A DNA stretch of 64,000 nt from Psychroserpens sp041224425 (GTDB taxonomy: Bacteria; Bacteroidota; Bacteroidia; Flavobacteriales; Flavobacteriaceae): contig NZ_JBGFGL010000075.1 of assembly GCF_041224425.1 (NCBI RefSeq), positions 248,001 to 312,000 of the forward strand, written 5' to 3'. Below the pieces are notes generated by a model, which saw nothing but the letters and a program-made list of their open reading frames with translations, did not search any database and was not told where the DNA came from. The first letter of the stretch is position 1. Every line of letters starts with the position of its first letter. The translations under genes and the position numbers were made by a program. Below are positions 1 to 8,970 of the stretch, piece after piece.

Positions 1-285
1 GGAACTTCAAAAGAAATTGACACAGTTACAGGTAAAGTTCGAATCAAGATTGAACCTGGTGTGCAATCTGGTAAGATTTTGCGTTTAAGAGGGAAAGGGA
101 TACCTAGTATCAATGGGTATGGAACAGGAGATTTACTTGTACATGTCAATGTTTGGACACCGAAAACGCTTAGTAAACAACAGAAAGACTTTTTTGAAAG
201 TATGCGAAATGATGAGCATTTTGAGCCTAAACCTGAAAGTGGTGATAAATCCTTTTTTGAAAAAGTCAAAGATATGTTTTCATAA
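1..285 (+). CDS. dnaJ: DnaJ chaperone, C-terminal fragment (5' end outside window)
   Basis: Frame 1 is open from the first base and ends at a TAA at 283-285. The residues are the last part of the DnaJ C-terminal substrate-binding domain: a GTSKEIDTVTGKVRIKIEPG-type strand, the LRGKGIP motif, GTGDLLVHVNV and the PKTLSKQQKDFFE helix, then a short acidic/lysine tail ending KDMFS. DnaJ is the cytoplasmic Hsp40 co-chaperone that delivers clients to DnaK and stimulates its ATPase. The J domain and zinc fingers would lie upstream of the window. The GTG at 61 is internal and is not a start. Two terminator-like hairpins follow, so transcription probably ends here. Confidence 0.93.
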   Translation, partial: GTSKEIDTVTGKVRIKIEPGVQSGKILRLRGKGIPSINGYGTGDLLVHVNVWTPKTLSKQQKDFFESMRNDEHFEPKPESGDKSFFEKVKDMFS

Positions 286-320
286 CAAAGTCTTATTTAA
301 TAAAAAACACTATATTTGAA

Positions 321-356
321 TATCACTAATTTACTTTAGTGGTAATTTTTCTTTTT
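321..356 (+). terminator. Hairpin with T-run after dnaJ
   Basis: The stem pairs CACTAA (324-329) with TTAGTG (336-341) and is followed by TTTTTCTTTTT. It is a plausible weak rho-independent terminator about 35 bp past the dnaJ stop. A stronger one follows at 371-408. Confidence 0.5.
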
Positions 357-370
357 CATAGCAATTTTTT

Positions 371-408
371 CCCATCCTTAATTTATTTAAGGGTGGGTTT
401 TGTTTTTA
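371..408 (+). terminator. Strong intrinsic terminator after dnaJ
   Basis: An 11-bp stem pairs CCCATCCTTAA with TTAAGGGTGGG (one G-T pair) around a short AT loop, followed by TTTTGTTTTT. It separates dnaJ from the ABC exporter genes. Confidence 0.8.
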
Positions 409-539
409 ATAGTTTTCTATTTCACTTTTGATTGCAGATTATTAGCTTAAATTTCAAAATTTAGTGGTATAAACTAAATTTTCAATTCGATCATTTATAT
501 CTTTACAGGTCTAAAGAATTAACCTTACAAATTAAATTT

Positions 540-1466
540 ATGGATAACCTGCTGGTCGCTGAATCGTTAACCAAAAGTTTTGGTCAGTTTAAAGCGCTGA
601 ACTCGGTATCGGTTTCTGTTCCTAAGGGAAGTATTTTCGGATTATTAGGTCCAAATGGTGCAGGAAAGACAACATTGATACGTATTGTAAACCAAATCAC
701 AATGCCTGATTCTGGACATGTTTTTCTAGATGGAGAACCTTTAAAGCCTGAGCATATCCAAAACATTGGCTATCTTCCTGAAGAACGCGGATTATACAAA
801 TCGATGAAAGTTGGTGAACAGGCTTTGTATCTCGCACAGTTAAAAGGACTTTCTAAAGAAGATGCCAAAAAGCGATTGAAATATTGGTTTGATAAATTGG
901 ATATTGGAGATTGGTGGAATAAAAAGATCCAGGAACTCAGTAAGGGCCAAGCACAAAAAATACAGTTCATTGTCACGGTTTTGCATCAACCTAAACTATT
1001 GATTTTTGATGAACCTTTTTCAGGCTTTGATCCTATAAATGCCAATTTGATTAAAGATGAAATCCTTCAGTTAAGAGATGAAGGTGCCACAGTGATTTTT
1101 TCAACACATCGCATGGAATCCGTAGAAGAACTGTGTGATCATATCGCTTTGATTCATAAGTCCAATAAGATTTTAGATGGTAAATTAACCGATATTAAAC
1201 GTGAGTTTAAAACCAATACTTTCGAAGTTGGTTTGCAAACTAATGAAGTTGAGCAAGTAACGCAGGCCATTAAGGAAAAATTCAATGTGTTGCCAGCAAC
1301 TTTCAAAAACCTCAATGATGATGTAAAACTTAATATCAAGTTGAGTCCTGATGAAACTTCAAATGATTTATTGTCATTTTTAACTTCAAAAGCTGAGGTG
1401 CATCATTTTGTGGAAGTTATTCCTAGTGCTAATGATATTTTTATTCAAACTGTAAAAAACAATTAA
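540..1466 (+). CDS. ABC-2 type exporter ATPase (NatA-like)
   Basis: This 308-residue protein is the cytoplasmic nucleotide-binding subunit of an ABC exporter. Walker A is GPNGAGKTT at residues 37-45, the signature is LSKGQ at 133-137 (an LSGGQ variant), Walker B is LLIFDEP at 153-159, and the switch histidine is in FSTH near 190. A C-terminal regulatory extension of about 90 residues (DUF4162-like) follows, as is usual in NatA/YhaQ-type ATPases. The next gene begins one base after the stop and encodes the membrane partner. The substrate (Na+, peptide or drug) cannot be told from sequence. ATG start; the gap upstream contains the dnaJ terminators, so this gene probably opens a new transcript. 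Confidence 0.9.
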   Translation: MDNLLVAESLTKSFGQFKALNSVSVSVPKGSIFGLLGPNGAGKTTLIRIVNQITMPDSGHVFLDGEPLKPEHIQNIGYLPEERGLYKSMKVGEQALYLAQLKGLSKEDAKKRLKYWFDKLDIGDWWNKKIQELSKGQAQKIQFIVTVLHQPKLLIFDEPFSGFDPINANLIKDEILQLRDEGATVIFSTHRMESVEELCDHIALIHKSNKILDGKLTDIKREFKTNTFEVGLQTNEVEQVTQAIKEKFNVLPATFKNLNDDVKLNIKLSPDETSNDLLSFLTSKAEVHHFVEVIPSANDIFIQTVKNN

Positions 1467-1467
1467 G

Positions 1468-2781
1468 ATGAACCATTTGCCACTTATTATCAAAAGAGAA
1501 TATTTAACAAAGGTTAAAAACAAATCGTTCATCATCATGACCTTTGTAAGTCCTTTAATCATGGTAGCTTTGATAGCTTTGGTAGCGTATTTATCCCAGC
1601 TTAATAATGATAAGGAACGCCATATTACAGTTCTGGACGACTCTGGGATTTTAGCTGATGTGTTTGAAAATACAGAACATACTACCTATACCGTTTTGCA
1701 AAATGTCGATTTGGAATCTGCCAAAAAACTGGTTCAAGAAAAGGAAGAGTATGGTTTACTACATATAGAGCGGACAGATGATATTATTAATGTCTTGCCT
1801 CAAGTAAGATTTTATTCTGAAGAATCTCCTTCGCTATCGATCATTTCAGGTTTAGAGCGAAAAATTGAAAAAAAGCTATCAGATACAAAATTGCGCTTCG
1901 ATGGTGTTGATGTTTCTAAAATTGAAGCTGCCAAAACCAATGTCAATATTGCCCAAGAAACATTTTCGGGTGAGACCACATCAAAAATAGATAGTTACTT
2001 AAAATTGGCTTTTGGTGGAGCTGCAGGATACCTTCTATTTATGTTCATTATTATTTATGGAAATATGATCATGCGAAGCATTATTGAAGAGAAAACAAGT
2101 AGGATTATTGAGGTAATCATTTCCTCGGTCAAACCAATTCAATTAATGATGGGTAAAATCATTGGAACCTCATTGGCAGGAATTACCCAGTTTGCTATTT
2201 GGGTGATTTTAGGAGGTATTCTTGTTACGGTTCTTTCTTCCATATTTGGAATCAATATGGCTGAAATGCAGACGCCTCAGCAAGATATGATGAATCAAGC
2301 GATGCAAAATCCTGAAGTCGCAAATGAGATCCAACTTGCCATGCAATCGTTTTTTAATTTACCAATGACGAATTTAATCGTAGCTTTTATCTTGTTTTTT
2401 ATAGGAGGCTATTTATTGTACAGTTCTTTGTATGCAGCTGTCGGTGCAGCAGTAGATAACGAAACCGATACGCAACAGTTTATGATGCCTATTATCATGC
2501 CATTGATTTTGGCAGTTTATGTTGGTGTATTCACAGTAATTGAAGATCCACATGGAACGGTTTCAACAGTATTTTCATTTATACCTTTTACGTCACCTGT
2601 GGTAATGTTAATGAGAATTCCTTTTGGAGTACCACTATGGCAACAAGGTTTGTCTTTTTTAATTCTTGTTGGTACTTTTATGTTCACGGTTTGGTTCGCA
2701 GCCAAAATTTATCGTGTTGGTATTTTGATGTATGGAAAGAAACCAACCTATAAGGAATTATATAAGTGGATGAAGTATTAG
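1468..2781 (+). CDS. ABC-2 type exporter permease (NatB/YhaP-like)
   Basis: This 437-residue membrane protein has one N-terminal transmembrane segment (about 22-42), a large extracytoplasmic domain, and a C-terminal bundle of about five helices beginning near residue 185. The segment MRSIIEEKTSRIIEVIISSV, conserved in ABC-2 permeases of the NatB type, follows the second helix. It lies one base after the ATPase and one base before the MscS gene, so the three are probably co-transcribed. The ATPase/permease pair forms an export complex in the inner membrane. The substrate is unknown. Confidence 0.9.
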   Translation: MNHLPLIIKREYLTKVKNKSFIIMTFVSPLIMVALIALVAYLSQLNNDKERHITVLDDSGILADVFENTEHTTYTVLQNVDLESAKKLVQEKEEYGLLHIERTDDIINVLPQVRFYSEESPSLSIISGLERKIEKKLSDTKLRFDGVDVSKIEAAKTNVNIAQETFSGETTSKIDSYLKLAFGGAAGYLLFMFIIIYGNMIMRSIIEEKTSRIIEVIISSVKPIQLMMGKIIGTSLAGITQFAIWVILGGILVTVLSSIFGINMAEMQTPQQDMMNQAMQNPEVANEIQLAMQSFFNLPMTNLIVAFILFFIGGYLLYSSLYAAVGAAVDNETDTQQFMMPIIMPLILAVYVGVFTVIEDPHGTVSTVFSFIPFTSPVVMLMRIPFGVPLWQQGLSFLILVGTFMFTVWFAAKIYRVGILMYGKKPTYKELYKWMKY

Positions 2782-2782
2782 T

Positions 2783-3613
2783 ATGAAAGAGTTGCTTAAA
2801 TTTTTAAATAAGTCCTATAAACTTACCGAGCATATCTCTGTGAGTATAATGGATATACTCATTTTGATCATAGTTCTGATATTAGTGAGTATTGTATTGG
2901 GCGTGCTGAGGAAACTGATAACGCGAAAAATGCCCTATGATGACAAAAAGAAGTTTAAGGTCATTTTTAGTTATGCGAGATGGCTTATTTATGTCATCAT
3001 TATACTCTTGACCTTTCATGCATTAGGAGTTAATGTTACTGGTATTTTTGCAGCTTCAGCAGCATTGTTAATAGGTGTTGGTTTAGCTCTTCAGACCTTA
3101 TTTCAAGATATTATTTCGGGAGTTTTTATTCTGATTGACCAATCGGTTCATGTAGGCGATATTATCGAAATTGAAGGGAAAGTCGGTCGCGTTGAAGAAA
3201 TAAAATTACGCACGACTAGAGCGGTTACTATTGACAATAAAGTGTTGGTGCTTCCTAATCACTTATATCTAGAAAACAGTTTGTATAACTGGACTCAAAA
3301 TGGAACCCTTACTAGGGAAAGTGTTGAAGTTGGTGTAGCCTATGGAAGTGATGTACAACTGGTGAAGAAGTTATTGTTACAAACAGCGAGTACGCATCCT
3401 CAAGTTTTAAGTGAGCCTGAGCCAATCGTTTTGTTTACAGATTTTGGTGATAGTTCTCTTAATTTTAAACTGGTATTTACGATTAATGACAGTTTTAAGG
3501 CGGTATTTCCAAAGAGTGATATCAGATTTGAAATTGATCGACTCTTCAGGGAAAATAATGTTACGATTCCATTTCCTCAAAGAGATATTCACATTATTGA
3601 AAAGTCTAAGTAA
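2783..3613 (+). CDS. MscS-family mechanosensitive ion channel
   Basis: This 276-residue protein has two hydrophobic helices (about 22-45 and 68-85) and a Gly/Ala-rich pore helix (about 92-115). The beta domain follows with the MscS hallmark FILIDQSVHVGDIIEIEGKV and the conserved LPNH segment. It would act in the inner membrane as a small-conductance channel that releases solutes on hypo-osmotic shock. The length is close to that of E. coli MscS (286). It starts one base after the ABC permease stop, which implies translational coupling. A second, more divergent MscS lies at 41343-42260. Confidence 0.92.
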   Translation: MKELLKFLNKSYKLTEHISVSIMDILILIIVLILVSIVLGVLRKLITRKMPYDDKKKFKVIFSYARWLIYVIIILLTFHALGVNVTGIFAASAALLIGVGLALQTLFQDIISGVFILIDQSVHVGDIIEIEGKVGRVEEIKLRTTRAVTIDNKVLVLPNHLYLENSLYNWTQNGTLTRESVEVGVAYGSDVQLVKKLLLQTASTHPQVLSEPEPIVLFTDFGDSSLNFKLVFTINDSFKAVFPKSDIRFEIDRLFRENNVTIPFPQRDIHIIEKSK

Positions 3614-3661
3614 CTTATTTCAAAAAGAATCCGTATTTTTTAGCTTTTAAATGTCATTGCG

Positions 3662-4534
3662 TTGCGTAACTATTCAATTGTAATTTGTTTATTTTTACTT
3701 GCTTTCAATGCGTCAGCTCAATTGACAGACTTAGCTAGACTGGAATATTCATTTATTCCGAAGAGTAATTCAGGAGATCAATATACACGCTTACGTGCTT
3801 TAGTAAATTATCCTATCAAGATTAAGGACAAGGATTATTTGGTGGTTGGTGCCGAATACAATAGGGTTATTCTGAACCTAGAGGATAGCTATCCGTTTGA
3901 TCGCACACTTTTAGAAACCATATCGATAATCGATTTAAATATTGGTTACACCTTTAAAACGAATGAGTTTTGGCGCTTCGGAATGAAATTCAATCCTAGA
4001 TTGGCTTCAACATTGACCAATAAAATCACTTCTGATGATATTTTCTTGAATGGAGGTGTGTATGCCATTAATGATCGTACTGATGATTCCAAAGCCAAAA
4101 GACCATATCGATTAATTTTAGGACTTACATATAACACCACAGTTGGTATTCCAATACCACTTCCTTTTGTGAGTTATTATAGAAAGTTAAGTGAAAATTG
4201 GTCTTTTAATGTTGGTGTCCCAAAATCTAACTTGAAGTATTTTTTTAATGAAAAGCAAATGATTCAAGCATTTGCGGGATTGGATGGTTATTTTGCACAT
4301 TTGCAGAGACCTCAAGTGGTGAATGGAAAACAAGTAGACAATATTTCATTATCTATTGTAGTTGGCGGATTGGGTTATGAATATTGCTTTACAAAAAATT
4401 TAGTATTATATACCTATACTGGTTATACCTTTAGGTTGAACAATGTATTACGAAATTCAGATCGGGAAGATGTCTTTAAATTAGATGATTTGAATGCGTT
4501 TTACTTAAGAACAGGAATAAAATTTAAAATTTAG
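3662..4534 (+). CDS. Predicted outer-membrane beta-barrel protein (DUF6268-like)
   Basis: This 290-residue protein has an N-terminal signal peptide (RNYSIVICLFLLAFNASAQ, cut after AQ). Alternating hydrophobic/polar strands and a C-terminal ending in FKI are typical of an outer-membrane barrel. I associate the opening LTDLARLEYSFIPKS with DUF6268 proteins of flavobacteria, from memory only. The start is TTG at 3662: an in-frame TAG at 3641 blocks upstream extension, and the nearby ATG at 3651 is in another frame and terminates after 10 codons. It is followed two bases later by the response regulator. Function unknown. Confidence 0.7.
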   Translation: MRNYSIVICLFLLAFNASAQLTDLARLEYSFIPKSNSGDQYTRLRALVNYPIKIKDKDYLVVGAEYNRVILNLEDSYPFDRTLLETISIIDLNIGYTFKTNEFWRFGMKFNPRLASTLTNKITSDDIFLNGGVYAINDRTDDSKAKRPYRLILGLTYNTTVGIPIPLPFVSYYRKLSENWSFNVGVPKSNLKYFFNEKQMIQAFAGLDGYFAHLQRPQVVNGKQVDNISLSIVVGGLGYEYCFTKNLVLYTYTGYTFRLNNVLRNSDREDVFKLDDLNAFYLRTGIKFKI

Positions 4535-4536
4535 AT

Positions 4537-5700
4537 ATGTCAAAAATTTTAGTAATTGAAGATGAAGCAGCTATCAGAAGGGTTTTGGTTAAAATCCTCA
4601 CGGAAGAGAGCGATAGCTACCAAGTTGAAGAAGCTGAAGATGGTTTGGTTGGAATCGAAAAAATAAAAAAAGACGATTACGATTTGGTGCTTTGCGATAT
4701 CAAAATGCCAAAAATGGATGGTGTCGAAGTGCTGGAGGCCGTTAAGAAGATCAAGCCCGAAGTTCCGATGGTCATGATTTCTGGTCATGGCGATTTAGAT
4801 ACAGCAGTCAATACGATGCGTTTAGGCGCCTTCGACTATATTTCAAAACCACCAGATTTAAATCGTTTATTAAATACGGTAAGAATAGCCTTAGACACCA
4901 AAACACTGGTTGTTGAGAATAAGATGCTCAAGAAAAAAGTGAGCAAGAAATACGAAATGATTGGTGAAAGCGAAGCGATTTCCCATATTAAAAATATGAT
5001 CGAAAAAGTTGCTGCTACTGATGCAAGGGTTTTGATTACTGGTCCGAATGGAACAGGAAAGGAATTGGTTGCACACTGGCTCCATCAAAAAAGCGCGCGC
5101 TCTAAAGGTCCGATGGTAGAAGTGAATTGTGCGGCTATTCCAGCTGAATTGATAGAGAGTGAACTGTTCGGTCATGTAAAAGGTGCTTTCACCAGTGCTG
5201 TGAAAGATCGAGCAGGAAAATTTGAAGCCGCTAATGGAGGTACTATTTTTCTTGATGAAATTGGTGATATGAGTCTTTCAGCACAAGCGAAAGTACTTCG
5301 TGCACTCCAAGAGAATAAAATTCAACGTGTTGGTAATGATAAGGATATCAAGGTTGATGTTCGCGTTGTGGCTGCTACAAATAAGAATTTAAAAAAGGAA
5401 ATTGAAGAAGGTCGATTCCGAGAAGATTTGTACCATAGATTGGCAGTGATTCTCATTGAAGTACCAGCGCTTAACGATAGACGCGAGGATATTCCGTTAT
5501 TAGTAGAGCATTTTTCAGCAAAAATTGCTGAAGAACAAGGTAATGCACCAAAACAATTTTCAGAAAAAGCCTTAAAATTATTGAAAGAATACGATTGGAC
5601 TGGTAACATTCGTGAACTGCGAAATGTTGTAGAACGTCTCATCATCCTTGGCGAACAAGAAGTAAGTGAAAACGATGTCAAACTTTTTGCTACTAAATAA
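4537..5700 (+). CDS. Sigma-54-dependent NtrC-type response regulator lacking the Fis/HTH domain
   Basis: This 387-residue protein has a receiver domain at 1-120 with phospho-acceptor D54 in CDIKMPKMDG, then a sigma-54 activator AAA+ domain with Walker A GPNGTGKE (169-176), the sigma-54 contact loop GAFTSA (216-221, usually GAFTGA), Walker B FLDEIGDM, and the C-terminal R-fingers and helices. It ends at about NDVKLFATK, immediately after the AAA+ domain, without the usual 40-50-residue Fis-type helix-turn-helix. Such proteins activate RNA polymerase-sigma54 open-complex formation; without the HTH this one would act from solution or through a partner. No cognate histidine kinase is adjacent. 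It may be co-transcribed with the PPK2 gene. Confidence 0.9.
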   Translation: MSKILVIEDEAAIRRVLVKILTEESDSYQVEEAEDGLVGIEKIKKDDYDLVLCDIKMPKMDGVEVLEAVKKIKPEVPMVMISGHGDLDTAVNTMRLGAFDYISKPPDLNRLLNTVRIALDTKTLVVENKMLKKKVSKKYEMIGESEAISHIKNMIEKVAATDARVLITGPNGTGKELVAHWLHQKSARSKGPMVEVNCAAIPAELIESELFGHVKGAFTSAVKDRAGKFEAANGGTIFLDEIGDMSLSAQAKVLRALQENKIQRVGNDKDIKVDVRVVAATNKNLKKEIEEGRFREDLYHRLAVILIEVPALNDRREDIPLLVEHFSAKIAEEQGNAPKQFSEKALKLLKEYDWTGNIRELRNVVERLIILGEQEVSENDVKLFATK

Positions 5701-5709
5701 AATTCGGTT

Positions 5710-6591
5710 ATGAAGAAAGATGTAAATATTGAAGACTTTAAAATTAAATCAGCAATTAAGCTTAGCGATATTTCGACCACATTAGATTTGGAAGCGAATC
5801 ATAAGCGAATCGAAAAAGAGTTACGAGCGGTTAGGGAAGACCTTGGTGATTTTCAAAACACCATGTATGCCCATGGAAAATATGCCGTTCTGATTTGTAT
5901 TCAAGGCATGGATACTGCTGGGAAAGATAGTTTGATACGAGAAGTGTTTAAGGATTTTAATTCACGAGGTGTTGTAGTTCATAGTTTTAAGGTGCCAACC
6001 AAACTCGAGTTGCGACATGATTATTTGTGGCGACATTATATTGCCTTGCCAGAACGTGGAAAGTTTTCCATTTTCAATAGAACCCATTATGAAAACGTAT
6101 TGGTCACGAGAGTACATCCTAATTACATTTTAGGCGAAAACTTGCCTGATGTGACTTCTGTAGAAGATGTTAATGAAGAGTTTTGGGAAAAACGATTTGA
6201 GCAAATCAATAATTTTGAAAAGCATATTGCTGAAAACGGAACCATAATTTTCAAATTTTTCCTGCATATTTCTAAAGATGAGCAAAAAAACCGATTGCTT
6301 CGCCGACTTCATAAAAAGAATAAAAACTGGAAATTTTCTCCTGGTGATCTAGAAGAGCGCAAACTTTGGAGTCAGTATCAGGAATGTTATGAGGATGCTA
6401 TCAATAGAACCTCAAAACCGTATGCACCTTGGTATGCCATTCCATCAGATGATAAACCGACCGCTAGGTATTTGGTTGCCAAAATCTTGCACGATACTTT
6501 AACGGCTTATAAGGATATTGACGAGCCTGAATTAGATCCAGAGGTCAAGGCCAATATTGATGACTACATCAAACAGCTGGAATCTGAATAG
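5710..6591 (+). CDS. Polyphosphate kinase 2 family protein (PPK2)
   Basis: This 293-residue cytoplasmic enzyme has the PPK2 P-loop GMDTAGKD (66-73), the Walker B-like IFNRTHYENVLVTRVHP (about 121-137), and the lid region with KKNKNWKFSPGDLEER and YAPWYAIPSDDK. PPK2 enzymes transfer phosphate between polyphosphate and nucleotides (AMP, ADP or GDP). The single-domain length and HYENVLV...RVHP motif suggest a nucleotide-phosphorylating form, but the class cannot be fixed by eye. The gene begins 9 bp after the sigma-54 activator, which hints at a link between stress or phosphate signalling and polyphosphate use (inference). Confidence 0.9.
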   Translation: MKKDVNIEDFKIKSAIKLSDISTTLDLEANHKRIEKELRAVREDLGDFQNTMYAHGKYAVLICIQGMDTAGKDSLIREVFKDFNSRGVVVHSFKVPTKLELRHDYLWRHYIALPERGKFSIFNRTHYENVLVTRVHPNYILGENLPDVTSVEDVNEEFWEKRFEQINNFEKHIAENGTIIFKFFLHISKDEQKNRLLRRLHKKNKNWKFSPGDLEERKLWSQYQECYEDAINRTSKPYAPWYAIPSDDKPTARYLVAKILHDTLTAYKDIDEPELDPEVKANIDDYIKQLESE

Positions 6592-6661
6592 ATTTTAAGA
6601 TTTATTTAAAATGTTCAGGTTTTTTAATACATTATCTTTAAGCTTTACTAAAACACAATTG

Positions 6662-8071
6662 ATGAAACGCATTTTTCTTTTACTCTTTTCTATGACGCTT
6701 CTTAATGTTTCAGCACAAACCGATGCTGATAATGTTAAGGCAATTTTTGATAATTCTTTATTGAACGGGATGAGCTATCAGTGGTTAGATCATTTATCGA
6801 ATCAAATTGGTGGCCGACTTTCAGGTTCACTAAATGCGGAAAGAGCAGTTGCGTATACCAAAGAAGAATTCGAGAAATTAGGTTTGGATAAAGTTTGGTT
6901 ACAACCTGTTATGGTGCCAAGATGGGTTAGAGGTGCTCCTGAGTATGCTTACATTGAAACCAGTCCAGGGAAAACCACTAGCGTAAATATTTGTGCGCTT
7001 GGAGGTTCTGTGGCCACGCCTAATGGTGGTGTAAAAGCGAATCTTATCGAGGTTGAAACTTATAAGGATTTAGAAAAGTTAGGTAGAGAAAAAATAGAAG
7101 GAAAGATTGTTTTTATCAATCGACCAATGCAAGCTAATCTGATCCATACGTTTGAAGCTTATGGAGGTTGTTCAAGCGAGCGTTATTCTGGTGCCAAAGA
7201 AGCAGCAAAATATGGAGCCGTTGGTGTTATAGTGAGATCTCTTAACTTGAGACTAGATGATTATCCACATACTGGCAGTATGAGTTATGGCGATTTGCCA
7301 AACCATTTACGCATTCCTTCCGCAGCAATCAGTACAAACGATGCAGAACTTCTTAGTGGCATGTTGGCTTTAGATAATAACATCAAGTTTTATTTTAGCC
7401 AGCATTGTAAGAAATTAGAAGATGTACAATCGTATAATGTTATTGGTGAAATTACTGGTACTGAATTTCCAAACGAAATCATCCTTGTAGGTGGTCACTT
7501 GGACTCTTGGGATTTAGGTGATGGTTCGCATGATGATGGAGCAGGTGTGGTGCAATCTATGGATGTTTTACGCTTACTAAAGGAAAGTGGAATAAAACCG
7601 AAGCGAACGATTAGAGCTGTTTTATTCATGAATGAGGAAAACGGATTACGAGGTGGAAGAAAATATGCTGAAGAAGCCAAACGAAAAGGTGAAAACCATG
7701 TCTTTGCTTTAGAAAGCGATTCTGGCGGATTTACACCTAGAGGATTTAGTTTCGAATGTAATGATGCTATGTTGGCTAAGGTTCAAAGTTGGAGAGATCT
7801 TTTCAAACCGTATCTGATTCATTTTTTTGAAAAAGGTTACAGCGGAGCAGATATCGGTCCGTTGAGAAAAAACTATGAAAATATTGTTTTAGCTGGTTTA
7901 AGACCTGACTCGCAACGCTACTTTGATCATCATCATGCTGCTAATGACACCTTTGAACATGTTAACAAGCGTGAACTCGAATTGGGTGCTGCCACAATGA
8001 CGTCCTTGGTGTATTTAATTGATAAATACGGAACAGATACCATAAGCAATACAGCAGAATTGAGAGATTGA
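6662..8071 (+). CDS. Secreted M28-family aminopeptidase/carboxypeptidase Q-like
   Basis: 469 residues from ATG 6662. This start is preferred to the in-frame ATG at 6611 because it gives a clean signal peptide (MKRIFLLLFSMTLLNVSAQ). A PA-like insert (about residues 100-230) precedes the M28 di-zinc domain. The metal motifs are GGHLDSWDLGDGSHDDGAG, NEENGLRGG, ESDSGG and the late histidine in DHHHAANDTF. The family cleaves N-terminal residues or dipeptides outside the cytoplasm; periplasmic peptide scavenging is likely. The next gene starts one base after the stop. Confidence 0.9.
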   Translation: MKRIFLLLFSMTLLNVSAQTDADNVKAIFDNSLLNGMSYQWLDHLSNQIGGRLSGSLNAERAVAYTKEEFEKLGLDKVWLQPVMVPRWVRGAPEYAYIETSPGKTTSVNICALGGSVATPNGGVKANLIEVETYKDLEKLGREKIEGKIVFINRPMQANLIHTFEAYGGCSSERYSGAKEAAKYGAVGVIVRSLNLRLDDYPHTGSMSYGDLPNHLRIPSAAISTNDAELLSGMLALDNNIKFYFSQHCKKLEDVQSYNVIGEITGTEFPNEIILVGGHLDSWDLGDGSHDDGAGVVQSMDVLRLLKESGIKPKRTIRAVLFMNEENGLRGGRKYAEEAKRKGENHVFALESDSGGFTPRGFSFECNDAMLAKVQSWRDLFKPYLIHFFEKGYSGADIGPLRKNYENIVLAGLRPDSQRYFDHHHAANDTFEHVNKRELELGAATMTSLVYLIDKYGTDTISNTAELRD

Positions 8072-8072
8072 T

Positions 8073-8399
8073 ATGAACTATCAAGAAACGCTTAAAATTT
8101 ATGATGAGTTGGTCAGTAAATGTCCAAGATTCGAGCGTAAAGGAAAAACCATGCCTTATACATCAGCTAACGGACATATGTTTTCCCAATTGAATAAAGA
8201 TGGGGAAATAGGTATTCGCTTTTCAAAGGAGGTACAAGAACAATATCTCAAAGCCTTCCAAACAACACATTTTAAATCTTATGGTGCCACTATGAGAGGT
8301 TATGTATTGATTCCTGAAACGATGCTTTCAGATTTGGACATCTTGGCAAAATATCTAAATGAAAGTTATGATTATGTCATGACTTTAGAACCTAAATAA
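8073..8399 (+). CDS. Small conserved protein, possibly TfoX N-terminal-like
   Basis: This 108-residue protein has no signal peptide or membrane segment. The pattern of a basic GKTMPY segment, NGHMFSQLNKDGEIGIRFS and a later GYVLIPE strand resembles the TfoX/Sxy N-terminal fold (MFGG...FA.......lyLK), but key residues differ, so this is a weak assignment. It is packed between the M28 peptidase (1 bp) and the DinB-like gene (1 bp), so it is almost certainly expressed from the same transcript. No function can be stated. Confidence 0.6.
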   Translation: MNYQETLKIYDELVSKCPRFERKGKTMPYTSANGHMFSQLNKDGEIGIRFSKEVQEQYLKAFQTTHFKSYGATMRGYVLIPETMLSDLDILAKYLNESYDYVMTLEPK

Positions 8400-8400
8400 A

Positions 8401-8964
8401 ATGAAATACATCATCACTTTAATCCTAGCATTATCAATGTCAATAGAATCTCAATCACAAGACTTACCATATCGTGAAGTTCCAAAATATCCTGATACTT
8501 TTACTGCGGGAACTGTTTCAGCTAGAATGATTGATGGACTCGGATTTCGATTTTATTGGTCCAGTGAAGGTCTTACAGAAAAAGACTTAGACTACAAACC
8601 TAATGATGATTCGAGAACGACAGCTGAAACCATAGATCATATTCTGGATTTATCTTATGTGATTGTCAATTCCACTTTAAAGAAAGAGAATTCAAAAGTG
8701 GATAGCTCAGGTTTATCCTATGAGGAAAAGCGAGCGCAGGTTTTGAAAAATTTAAAAACGACTGCTGATATTCTCAGATCAAGCGATGATATCTCTCAAT
8801 ACAAGATTGTTTTTGGAGAGCGAGAGTTTCCTTTTTGGAATCAAATCAACGGACCAATTGCTGATGCCTTATGGCATTGCGGACAATTGGCAATAAATCG
8901 AAGAAGTTCTGGAAATCCTATCAATCCGAACATAAGTCATTTTACAGGAACCGTTAAGGAATAG
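8401..8964 (+). CDS. Exported DinB-like four-helix protein
   Basis: This 187-residue protein has a signal peptide (MKYIITLILALSMSIESQSQ). The mature part has helices with the spaced histidines of DinB/YfiT-like metal proteins: ETIDHILDLS in the first half and ADALWHCGQLAINRRSSGNP near the C-terminus. Cytoplasmic relatives include thiol S-transferases (bacillithiol, mycothiol); exported members in Bacteroidota have no known substrate. It starts one base after the previous gene and ends six bases before a VOC protein. Confidence 0.75.
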   Translation: MKYIITLILALSMSIESQSQDLPYREVPKYPDTFTAGTVSARMIDGLGFRFYWSSEGLTEKDLDYKPNDDSRTTAETIDHILDLSYVIVNSTLKKENSKVDSSGLSYEEKRAQVLKNLKTTADILRSSDDISQYKIVFGEREFPFWNQINGPIADALWHCGQLAINRRSSGNPINPNISHFTGTVKE

Positions 8965-8970
8965 TTTATT

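Noticed and set aside
5322..5780. 152-codon open frame on the - strand
   Set aside because: It lies wholly over the sigma-54 activator and PPK2 genes, which have clear motifs. Its protein is serine-rich with no recognisable domain, so it is a shadow frame.
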